Shown here piece by piece: positions 7,584 to 15,544 of a stretch of DNA of 42,548 nucleotides. Below the pieces are notes generated by a model, which saw nothing but the letters and a program-made list of their open reading frames with translations, was not told the origin of the DNA and ran no database searches. The first letter of the stretch is position 1, and every line of letters begins with the position of its first letter. Origin of the DNA: Synergistaceae bacterium (GTDB lineage: Bacteria; Synergistota; Synergistia; Synergistales; Synergistaceae); assembly GCA_031268885.1 (NCBI GenBank), contig JAIRWR010000092.1, positions 1-42,548 on the forward strand, given 5' to 3'. Both the position numbers and the translations under genes were made by a program.

Positions 7584-7942
7584 ATGAATGATAAATTCTC
7601 TATTTTTCATGTGTACCCTCATGAGCGTATCCTTTTATACGCGCTTCCTATTTTGATACTACCAACAGCCTTTTGTATTTGGCTGGAAAAAAGGGGATAT
7701 GAGAGAAATTTTCTCTACTTTATTTGTTATGTTGCATTCGGTTTTTGTTTTTCTAGAGTCGTTATCTATATACTTATATTTAGAACCTTCTTTCGTGCGC
7801 TTGCGTTTATGAATATGAAGTGAGCGACGGGAAATACATCAAAATCTTTGGAGAAGGTATACTTGCCAAAGATATTTCATTTGACCAAAGTGGATCCGTA
7901 ATCTTTATACCTCTTAGGAGGCTACTGAATAGTTACAAATAA
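7584..7942 (+). pseudogene. frameshifted small membrane protein
   Basis: The first frame (7584-7823) encodes 79 residues with two membrane segments (LLYALPILILPTAFCIWL and FLYFICYVAFGFCFSRVVIY). After its stop, another frame continues at once with EYEVSDGKYIKIFGEGI and ISFDQSGSVIFIPLRRLLNSYK, ending at TAA 7942. The second part reads like genuine protein, so one frameshift near 7800 probably split a gene of about 118 codons. Two membrane helices followed by a short soluble domain is the inferred original layout. Function is unknown. Confidence 0.5.
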
Positions 7943-7991
7943 AGAGTTGATTACGTGGAAAACCAGACTAAATTGATTAGGTCATTCTGAA

Positions 7992-8795
7992 ATGTTTGTC
8001 CTGGCGACAATCATAATCATAGTTATTATCACTATCCTCTCGCGTTTGCCCAGCGACAGAGAGGAGCAGGAAGAAACGTGCGAATATTATCTTAATATTA
8101 TGTTTAACGCGCGGTCTGTTTTAATAGGCATTAAAGCGTCTTCTTTGTTTGCTGTCGTTTTTACGATGACGAGATACATTCCCTTGGAACGACCATTATT
8201 TCATGCCCAACAGTTTTATCAAAATAATAATTTTATAATAACTTTTATATCAGTTTCACTCATATCGTTTGTATTATGGTTTTTAATTTTAGGGTTGAGC
8301 ATTTTTGGATTTCGTTGGTATTATGAAGAAGCTCGGCTTTCAAAATATGCGCCAATGGGTCTGTGCTTGGCGATTCTATCTTATTGTATTTTTTGTCAAT
8401 CAGCTCCCAGATGGTATGACGGATGGGATGCAACACATGGTTCTTGGCATTTTCCAGTTCCATACGAGAAAATATTCATAGGAAATGTAATGATATTATT
8501 GGTTGGTAGCATAATTTTAAAAGGCATAAAAAAACCGGTATTTTATTCATTATTGTTTGTATATTCCATTATATTATCCTCATTCTATTTTATTTTTAAT
8601 ATATCAAACAATCTTTTCTCTGGAGAAGAACTATTTTTGATATATGAATTAATAAATTATACGACGAATAGTAACTTATTGGGGTTTCTCATATGGTACA
8701 TTGTATTCGCATTAGCTTTTTGGATTTACATAAAAGAGATTTTCCCTGAAGACTTTTCGTCGGCGTCAAGCGACATCAACACTAAAAACGCATAA
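7992..8795 (+). CDS. multi-pass membrane protein of unknown function
   Basis: A 267-aa protein with about seven hydrophobic segments, including MFVLATIIIIVIITIL at the N terminus, FIITFISVSLISFVLWFLIL, YAPMGLCLAILSYCIFC, IFIGNVMILLVGSIIL, VFYSLLFVYSIILSSFYFIF and LGFLIWYIVFALAFWIYI. It is strongly AT-rich. I do not recognise the family. It converges on the minus-strand immunity/toxin operon and, with the other small AT-rich genes before it, may belong to a collection of cassettes linked to that operon. Confidence 0.55.
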   Translation: MFVLATIIIIVIITILSRLPSDREEQEETCEYYLNIMFNARSVLIGIKASSLFAVVFTMTRYIPLERPLFHAQQFYQNNNFIITFISVSLISFVLWFLILGLSIFGFRWYYEEARLSKYAPMGLCLAILSYCIFCQSAPRWYDGWDATHGSWHFPVPYEKIFIGNVMILLVGSIILKGIKKPVFYSLLFVYSIILSSFYFIFNISNNLFSGEELFLIYELINYTTNSNLLGFLIWYIVFALAFWIYIKEIFPEDFSSASSDINTKNA

Positions 8796-8964
8796 ATCGT
8801 TACGGGAGCTGGAACATCCTTATTGACTTAAAAAATTCTTATATATAATTAATTTTGTTAGATGGGTATTTAATCGTTATAGTGCTAAGAGGTGTAAGGA
8901 TTACGGAGAAAAAGAACGAAATTAAAGTAAGGAGAAAAAATTTCAAAGCTGGAGGCGACGGGCA

Positions 8965-9366
8965 TCAATTGTCCCAATAGTCCTGACGAGAGATAAAAAT
9001 GGATTCAATTTCTCCATAGGGGGCGTAGGCACTCAATCCAATTTTCTTGCTTGTGCAGCCATCTGTGGCGATCTGTAAATCGCTGTCGAGTTTTTCAACA
9101 TAACCGCAAAAATCCTGAAAAGTCATTGTCATAATGTTTTTCTCGTTCAAAAGAAGTTCGGCTTCGGAGAAAAATTCCACGGCTTCACAGCATTCGTTCG
9201 TATCGTAATAGACATGACAAAATCCAAACGAATCGGTGGTCGCTTTGCTGAATCGGTTTTTTTTGAATTCTTTCCACTCGCCCAAAAGATCACGAATTTC
9301 CTTGCGCCCCATGCCGAAAGTAATGGTCCCCACGCTCTTCAACGGAACGATTTTGAACGCTTCCAT
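8965..9366 (-). CDS. probable immunity protein for the upstream toxin
   Basis: A 133-aa soluble acidic protein. Its start overlaps the toxin stop by one base (TGATG), a sign of translational coupling. The N terminus reads IVPLKSVGTITFGMGRKEIRDLLGEW, a GxxxFGM...EIR.LLG pattern that I associate with small proteins found beside polymorphic toxins. No signal peptide or membrane helix is present, so it would act in the cytoplasm by binding the toxin. Assignment as immunity protein rests mainly on order, size and coupling. The 170 bp downstream of it contain no gene. Confidence 0.65.
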   Translation of the reverse strand: MEAFKIVPLKSVGTITFGMGRKEIRDLLGEWKEFKKNRFSKATTDSFGFCHVYYDTNECCEAVEFFSEAELLLNEKNIMTMTFQDFCGYVEKLDSDLQIATDGCTSKKIGLSAYAPYGEIESIFISRQDYWDN

Positions 9367-9983
9367 CAGATTTTTCCCTCCTCATGAAGCTGTTTCGCAT
9401 ATTCCTTCATTTCACCAATCCCTTGGTCGTATTTATCCCCAAATTTATCATAAAGATCATCAATATCCATCCGCACAGCCTCTTCAAATTTACCTTGCTC
9501 AATAAGCTCCGCCTGTCGAGCCCGGTATTCCTGTGCTTCTTTGGAATTACCGCAGCTTGCGGTCTTTCTGTGGTCGTCTTTGTCCATTATTATCGCCGGA
9601 CCGTCGTTGCGTTCGAGCGGACTTATGCTGTCGGCAGGCATGTGATGAATCTCCTGGCCTTCTTTGGACACATGCTTTAGCTCGCTGTAACTCCCTCCTT
9701 GCTTTTGGCGGATTTCGTCTATTCCTTCTTTTTCTGGCTCAGGGCCTTCCGCTTTAAAGGTATCCCGGATATCCTCGGCGTCAAATAAATCCGGTCCATT
9801 CAAATCAGTTCCTTCAACGTTCCAAAGTGTTTCATCTTCGGACGTTTCAAACTTGCCTGGACCGTCTTCGATACTCTGCCTCATCGGGTCACGCGTTTCA
9901 GAAACCTCGAATTTTCCGGGACCGTTCTCAATTGTGTTCGCCATTCCTTCCACTGCCGACTTCGCAATTGCTTCCAGCGCCAC
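9366..9983 (-). CDS. HNH/EndoVII-like nuclease toxin
   Basis: A 205-aa protein starting at GTG 9983, with GAGGTG seven bases upstream lying over the end of the preceding HerA-like gene. The C-terminal half carries GQEIHHMPADS (His113-His114), GPAIIMDKDDHRKTASCG and a long charged tail (MDIDDLYDKFGDKYD). This matches the arrangement of HNH/EndoVII-fold toxin domains at the ends of polymorphic toxins. The N-terminal 90 residues are acidic and low-complexity with a duplicated GPGKFE motif (residues 21-26 and 41-46). There is no Sec signal. The N terminus could therefore be the recognition region for the ATPase encoded immediately upstream, which is inference. Confidence 0.7.
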   Translation of the reverse strand: MALEAIAKSAVEGMANTIENGPGKFEVSETRDPMRQSIEDGPGKFETSEDETLWNVEGTDLNGPDLFDAEDIRDTFKAEGPEPEKEGIDEIRQKQGGSYSELKHVSKEGQEIHHMPADSISPLERNDGPAIIMDKDDHRKTASCGNSKEAQEYRARQAELIEQGKFEEAVRMDIDDLYDKFGDKYDQGIGEMKEYAKQLHEEGKI

Positions 9984-9994
9984 TTCCAGTCACC

Positions 9995-12900
9995 TCACAG
10001 ATTATCACCAAGACGCGTCTTGAACACGCTAAAAATTTCTTTCTTCCTTGGATTGTTCCGAACCAGCACGGTTAAAAGCTCGGACAAAAGTGATGCTGTT
10101 TTCGCGTCCGTCAGTTTCACGCCGAGCAGCAGGTCATCCAGCATAGCCGTCAAATCTTCCACCGTCGTCGACGTAAAATCCGCCTCTTTCAGTGTTTTGA
10201 ATTCCGACTCCCGGTCGGCGGCCCGCCTTTTTACATACTTATTCAAAAAAGCGTCATATGGAGATGAAACTCCGGTGACATACGCCACGTCCTCTTTCAT
10301 GCGGCCGGCATCACATGGCCCTACGAACCAGGTGTCGATGAAGTCTCGGTGCAGTCGGAGGCAACGGTCGTAACAACCGGGGAAAGAACCGTTCAGGTTG
10401 TCGAAAAGAAGCTGCGCGTAATGGATCAGATAACAGGCCCGCCGCAGGTCGTTTCCCGCTCGAAATTCCCTCGCCAGCAAAGCGGAAAATTTTTCTTTGT
10501 AGGCTTTCAGCGCCTCTGCCTCGCCCGTCATCATCACGACTAACGCGCCCATCACCCCAAAGAACGCTTTGTCCGAATATTTCCTGAAATCCTCTTTCGT
10601 GTAGGCTTCCGCGATGCCCTCTGTTTTTTCAAACCCCGGATAACGGGCGAAAACGTCAATATGCTCGGCCCGGAACTTCTCCATGTGCGGGCAGATTTCT
10701 TCGTCCGTAACGATTTTCCATTCCTCGTCCTCATTCTTACCTTTAGACTGTTCTATCTTCACGAGAAACGCCTTGTCAGCTCCCTCCCGGTGAATCACCG
10801 CCTGCCCGACTTCCAGCAGGCAAAGCTCGCGGTTTTGGGCTTCCGTCAGATTCATGGTGCTGCCCACGTAATCTCGGTCGTCTTGCGCCAATGTTCTGTG
10901 AATGAATTTGATGTTGGTGTTTTTCACCACATCCGGCGTCAGCTTGCTGGGAATCTGGTCTACGATGATGATGCCCTGGCCGTAGGCGCGGATTTCCGAA
11001 ATCACGTTAGTGAAGGTCTCCACAGCCTTGCTCCGGCTGTCCCCCACCTCCGGTGAGACGAAGTCCGGCGTGTGGCGCAGCAGTCTGTGGGCCTCCTCGA
11101 TAAGCAGGACATGATTCAACGAGCTTTCCAGCTCGCCGGAGCTTTCCCGGTGCTGGTAGATCGCGGCCAGGATCAGGCCCATCATGAAGCATTTTTCATC
11201 GTCATCGCCTATGTTTTTCAACTCCAGAACTACGGGCTTATTCAAAAGCTCGCCTATCGGCGTGGAGCGCCGCGTGTTGAGCATCAGGCCCTTGCTTCCC
11301 GTCAACAGGCTCGACAGCCGCGCCATCAACGCCGCCCTGATATTGCTGCTCACTTCCTCGGCGTAGGCTTTCTCTTTGACGATGGATGGGATTTTTTCGT
11401 GAAGGTCTTGAAGCGTCGGCAGGTAATCGAAAAACTCGCCGCTTTTCAAGTCGTCCAGGTATCGGTTTGTGGAAGACGCCAAGTCCCACCCTTTGTCCCT
11501 GTAAATGTCGATGATGGACTCCTCCAGAATATAGGGCATGGATGCGTACATGGGAAACGCGGCGTTGAACACCGCCTTGATGGAGTCGATGTGCGTCAGC
11601 AGTTCGCTGCCCGGCGAGAATTCGAAGGGGTTGAGGCGGAAGGGGGACACCGTTTCGCTGCCCAGGGTGAAGATTTGCAGGTCGGGCATGACGCCGAGCA
11701 TCTGGCGGTACTCTGTTTTGGCCGGTTCGATCACCATGAAGGGCAGATTGAGCTTCCGCAGGAGGGTGACGCAGGTATTGGTTTTTCCCGAGCCCGTGAC
11801 TCCGCAGACAAAAGTATGTTTTTGAAAAAGGTTTTTTGGGATTTTGTAGGGCATATTGTCCATCGGCGTGCGTTTATGGATCACTTTCCCTATTGTGATG
11901 TCGTCGCCTCCGGGAGAAGGGATATAGTTGACGCCAAAAGACGCGGCCTCGCGAATCGTCAGGCCCTGTACCTCCTGACGGGGGACATTCATGATGATCG
12001 AAAGCTCTTCCGTATTCATAGGCGTGCTAACTCCGCCCATCATCTCGCCGAAGGGGTGTCCGAGCTCGGCCTTCTCGATCGCCGTCCACGCTTTTTTAAG
12101 TTCTTCTTTTGAGATTTCGTCGGGCCGCCCCCGGATCGCCTCTAGCACTTTCGCGGCATTTCCGTCTTCTTCCCGCAAGCGTTTCCACACGTCGGCAAAC
12201 TTATCTCCGATGGACTCCGCGTATTTCTGTATTTTTTGCAGAGCAGAGAGCTCCTCCTTGAGTTCTTGCAGTTCTGTGCCATAAAGGAACAGGTTGTATT
12301 TAGGATTGTTGAAGTTGAAGAGGTATTTCCCGACAGCCTCGGAGTTTACCCTGACGGAGCGAATCGGCTCCCAATAGGTCGCGTCGCCGGAAAGCGCGGC
12401 ACGGAGCAATCCCTGAGCTCGAAGCTGCGTGTACCGGTTTTTTGCAAGCAAGTACACGCCTACGTTCCAGAAACCCAGGTTTTTCCCGCCCTGCAGCCTT
12501 TCGATGTAAGCGTCGCATAGTCTTTCGCAGTGTTCGGCGGTTTTGTTGAGCATCTCCTGAGTGACGGCCCGGCTCCTGTTCCAACCTCGGGCATAGCCGC
12601 CCTGGCCTCCAAATCCCGTAGTTCTTCCGATAGTATCGGCAACGGTTTTAGTGAACGATTCCGTGCGTCCTAAAGGACTTCCTGTAAAGTAAGCAAGACC
12701 GTTGCCGATTAGATTTCCAATACCAGCTCCCACTGAAACGCCGATAAATGTTCCAATCACAGGGATAATTGAACCCACAATGCCTCCAATTATCCCTCCC
12801 ATCGATCCAGGTACCGCTCCTCCGCCGGTTTGTATAAGGTTGCCTTTTCCCATATAATTTCCGCCGGTGGTGTCGCCGATAGATTCAGTATGGGCCTGAT

Positions 12901-13675
12901 TGTCCGCCGACATACCGAATAAGCCGATATTTACCGTGTCGGAAGAGCCTTTCATATTCTGAACCGTGGTTTTGACTTGAGAATGGATGGACGTGCCCAG
13001 GTCGAAAAGGTTTTGGATCACCCCGTCGATTTCAGGCAAGGAGATGGGCTCCGCGATGGCAACGAGGCAGTATTCCTCGCCTCTCATGCCCTCAATGAAA
13101 CGGTCGATGCCCTGAACGTAAGGCCCCTGCGGGTCCTTGAGGCGCAGGGATGGGATACCGGGAAACGCGCGGACGTTTTCCTGGTTTCCCAGCATAGGGA
13201 CGAGAATGTCGTTTTTGATGTCCTCGGCGGAAAGCGAGGTCAGCTTTGCCCCCAAAAAATTGCCGTGAAGCGTCTGGCGTAAAATTTCCGCGTACTCTGG
13301 CGTGCTGACGTCCGAAGTCGAGCCGATACTTTTCGACAGCCCATAATAGAGCGAGGTTTTTTCCTTTGTTCCGCATATGACCGACACGACGTTTTGAGAG
13401 TCGTCCTGCATGGACGCAAGGACGTTCTGCATGTTGAGGAGATGCAGTCCCAGGTTGGATTCTCCCTCGTGGTTCACTTCGTCGATCCTCATCATGCGCA
13501 GGTGGGTTTGGTAATTGTAGTCATCCTCCACAGGGTTAGTCGTCAGTTCGAGGCGTTCTGAATCGACGATATCCAGATAGCGCCGTTCCAACGAAAAAAG
13601 AAGTACTTCATCGAAGGCCGGAAGTACGCTTTGCCGCTCTTTGTCCGAGAGCAGCAGTTTATCCTTTTTAGACAT
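9995..13675 (-). CDS. large HerA/FtsK-type ATPase with internal glycine-zipper segment
   Basis: A 1226-aa protein. The N-terminal 260 residues match nothing I know. Residues about 285-332 form a hydrophobic glycine-zipper stretch (GGIIGGIVGSIIPVIGTFIG and on to GNLIGNGLAYFTG), typical of membrane-inserting or trafficking segments. The ATPase lies at 595-980: Walker A GVTGSGKT (625-632), Walker B VLLIEEAH (about 856-863), and the HerA-type segment IIIVDQIPSKLTPDVVKNTN followed by HRT. A helical C-terminal domain follows. HerA-like pumps translocate DNA or polypeptide. Eleven base pairs separate its stop from the toxin gene, and two Hsp70-like genes lie just upstream. A toxin-translocating ATPase is the favoured reading; a defence-type HerA is the alternative. 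Confidence 0.75.
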   Translation of the reverse strand: MSKKDKLLLSDKERQSVLPAFDEVLLFSLERRYLDIVDSERLELTTNPVEDDYNYQTHLRMMRIDEVNHEGESNLGLHLLNMQNVLASMQDDSQNVVSVICGTKEKTSLYYGLSKSIGSTSDVSTPEYAEILRQTLHGNFLGAKLTSLSAEDIKNDILVPMLGNQENVRAFPGIPSLRLKDPQGPYVQGIDRFIEGMRGEEYCLVAIAEPISLPEIDGVIQNLFDLGTSIHSQVKTTVQNMKGSSDTVNIGLFGMSADNQAHTESIGDTTGGNYMGKGNLIQTGGGAVPGSMGGIIGGIVGSIIPVIGTFIGVSVGAGIGNLIGNGLAYFTGSPLGRTESFTKTVADTIGRTTGFGGQGGYARGWNRSRAVTQEMLNKTAEHCERLCDAYIERLQGGKNLGFWNVGVYLLAKNRYTQLRAQGLLRAALSGDATYWEPIRSVRVNSEAVGKYLFNFNNPKYNLFLYGTELQELKEELSALQKIQKYAESIGDKFADVWKRLREEDGNAAKVLEAIRGRPDEISKEELKKAWTAIEKAELGHPFGEMMGGVSTPMNTEELSIIMNVPRQEVQGLTIREAASFGVNYIPSPGGDDITIGKVIHKRTPMDNMPYKIPKNLFQKHTFVCGVTGSGKTNTCVTLLRKLNLPFMVIEPAKTEYRQMLGVMPDLQIFTLGSETVSPFRLNPFEFSPGSELLTHIDSIKAVFNAAFPMYASMPYILEESIIDIYRDKGWDLASSTNRYLDDLKSGEFFDYLPTLQDLHEKIPSIVKEKAYAEEVSSNIRAALMARLSSLLTGSKGLMLNTRRSTPIGELLNKPVVLELKNIGDDDEKCFMMGLILAAIYQHRESSGELESSLNHVLLIEEAHRLLRHTPDFVSPEVGDSRSKAVETFTNVISEIRAYGQGIIIVDQIPSKLTPDVVKNTNIKFIHRTLAQDDRDYVGSTMNLTEAQNRELCLLEVGQAVIHREGADKAFLVKIEQSKGKNEDEEWKIVTDEEICPHMEKFRAEHIDVFARYPGFEKTEGIAEAYTKEDFRKYSDKAFFGVMGALVVMMTGEAEALKAYKEKFSALLAREFRAGNDLRRACYLIHYAQLLFDNLNGSFPGCYDRCLRLHRDFIDTWFVGPCDAGRMKEDVAYVTGVSSPYDAFLNKYVKRRAADRESEFKTLKEADFTSTTVEDLTAMLDDLLLGVKLTDAKTASLLSELLTVLVRNNPRKKEIFSVFKTRLGDNL

Positions 13676-13765
13676 TCGTTTCCAACTCCATTCTCTAAAG
13701 CAAGACAGTATGTTGGTCGAATCGCTTTTATACGTTTTGCGTGCCTGATCCCGGCAGGTTCCTAC

Positions 13766-15439
13766 CTATTGCGTATTCATGATTTCGCTAGCTTCACGCT
13801 CCGCGCTTTCGGAGTCTTTTTTGGAAAGCCAGGAGAAAGTAAGCATTTTTCGCCATCCTGCCCCGTTCAGCCATCCCTTGCCTCTGAGAGCATCCAATTT
13901 ATCTTTTGCCGGCGCGCTGCCATAAGACGAAGCGATGTAATACCACATGTACGCTGTTTTGCGATCGTTTTTCTCATACATGGCCCCAGCTTCTTCACTC
14001 ATCTTTCTTAACGAAGCCACCGCATACATGTCCCCGTTCCTGGCGGCTTTGATGCACTGTTCCGCTGTTTTTCTGCGGGACAGTTCCGCGGAGATATCGT
14101 CGTTTTTTTTCGCTTCCTGCCCTCTGCCAGCAGTTTTTTTATCCCGTTCAAATACTTGCCAAGGCCGCCAGCGTCTTTTCCGCAGCGGGCTATCCACGTT
14201 CTCCGAATCCGCACGTTCTTCTGTCCGTCTCCTCAATCCAGCCGCTTTCGCCTCTTTATCCTGGGCGTCTTTGGGCCGTGCCGGAACCACATTCGGGCCC
14301 AATGCGCTGAAACGTCCGTAAAGCGCCAAGCCCTTGGCGACAACTTCCACAGGATTGGCGCTTACCACGATCTCACTATTGGGGAACAGGTCTTTGATTC
14401 CTTTTTTGACATAGTACAGCCTGGAAGACCCCCCGGCGAGAATGACGCATCCGATACTTTCCGCGTTCAAAGAAGGTTGCCGGTTCAAAGCGCTGTCGAT
14501 TGGCTCTTTCAGTCGGTCGATTAAAGGTTTGCAGACCTGTTCGAAATCATCTTTCGACAAGGCGAGCTTATGAAAACCTTTTTTTGAAGATAGATAAAAT
14601 TCCTCTTCCGCAGAATTTTTGCCGTCGTTCACCTTATTCGAGAGATTCTCCTTGAGGCGTTTCGAGCTCATCTCCAGCGCTCTCAAGTCTTTCAAGTCAA
14701 AAAACTCTTCAGAAGCCCCCATTTGTCCTATGAAGTAGTCCTTGAGGGCTTCGTCGAAATTTCTGCCTCCCAGGTCTCCGAGTTCGGGCCTTTCGCTGAT
14801 GGACAATATCATGGGAATCTTGCGGATAACTCCGTCATCATCCGGCGAAACCTCTTCCACGGCAACGTCCGTCGTCCCTCCGCCGAAATCGTAAATCAGG
14901 ACGTTTAGAGGGCTTGTCAGTGATAAATCGCCCCGGTAAGAACAATAATAGATCACGCCAACAGGTTCGTCACAGCAAATGACGTTTGGAAACCCGGCTT
15001 CTTGAGCGAGGTTCACGAGGACGCGCCTCCGGTCTTTGTCCCACGCGGCTGGGCAGCCGATAACGCAGGACAAATCAGCGACTTTTTCGAGACTGAGCGC
15101 GTTGAAATATCCTTTCGCGATTTTTTGCGCCAGATGGCTCAAAAAAAGTAATGCCAGATCTTCCGGACTGTATTCCTTGCCGCTGGACGAACGGTATGTT
15201 TCGCCTGAACCGATTTCCGTCTTGAAATTGTAAAACGTGTCCTTGGTCGCCTCGTGAATTTTGTCCAGAGCCTCATCGCCAAATAGGGCGACATTGCCAG
15301 CAGCGTCGAGGCGCAACACCGTATAGACGCTCTTTTTTCCGTCTATTTCTACGATCTCTGGCTCGTATTTGGTCTTTTCTCCTATCCTCGCGACGCTCGT
15401 CTGCGTCGTCCCGAAGTCGATTCCCAGGAATGTTTTCAT
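13766..15439 (-). CDS. Hsp70-like protein lacking the membrane segment of its paralogue
   Basis: A 557-aa protein; ATG 15439 is chosen because GGGAGAG precedes it and the paralogue starts at the same point. The frame is open to TTG 15472. The N-terminal 380 residues are an actin-like Hsp70 ATPase: GIDFGTTQTSVA, the phosphate-2 motif YDFGGGTTDVAVEE, and VILAGGSSRLYYV near the end. There is no classical substrate-binding domain. After about residue 400 a basic linker leads to a C-terminal alpha-repeat tail (AAGAMYEKND... AYMWYYIASSYGSA) shared with the 15545-17446 protein. The transmembrane helix and first Sel1-type repeat of that paralogue are missing. The gene lies 90 bp upstream of the HerA-like ATPase in the same operon. 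Confidence 0.8.
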   Translation of the reverse strand: MKTFLGIDFGTTQTSVARIGEKTKYEPEIVEIDGKKSVYTVLRLDAAGNVALFGDEALDKIHEATKDTFYNFKTEIGSGETYRSSSGKEYSPEDLALLFLSHLAQKIAKGYFNALSLEKVADLSCVIGCPAAWDKDRRRVLVNLAQEAGFPNVICCDEPVGVIYYCSYRGDLSLTSPLNVLIYDFGGGTTDVAVEEVSPDDDGVIRKIPMILSISERPELGDLGGRNFDEALKDYFIGQMGASEEFFDLKDLRALEMSSKRLKENLSNKVNDGKNSAEEEFYLSSKKGFHKLALSKDDFEQVCKPLIDRLKEPIDSALNRQPSLNAESIGCVILAGGSSRLYYVKKGIKDLFPNSEIVVSANPVEVVAKGLALYGRFSALGPNVVPARPKDAQDKEAKAAGLRRRTEERADSENVDSPLRKRRWRPWQVFERDKKTAGRGQEAKKNDDISAELSRRKTAEQCIKAARNGDMYAVASLRKMSEEAGAMYEKNDRKTAYMWYYIASSYGSAPAKDKLDALRGKGWLNGAGWRKMLTFSWLSKKDSESAEREASEIMNTQ

Positions 15440-15544
15440 TTTACTCGCTCTCCCATTTATCTTAGCGCGCAAGCGTGAAGTTCGCCGTGCCTATGCCTCG
15501 ATTGATCCGTTCACACGACATTTTCAGAAGCTGACCGCGCACAG

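Noticed and set aside
11072-12112. 346-codon plus-strand frame opposite the HerA-like ATPase
   Set aside because: Shadow of the minus-strand ATPase, which contains unmistakable Walker A and B motifs in the same interval.
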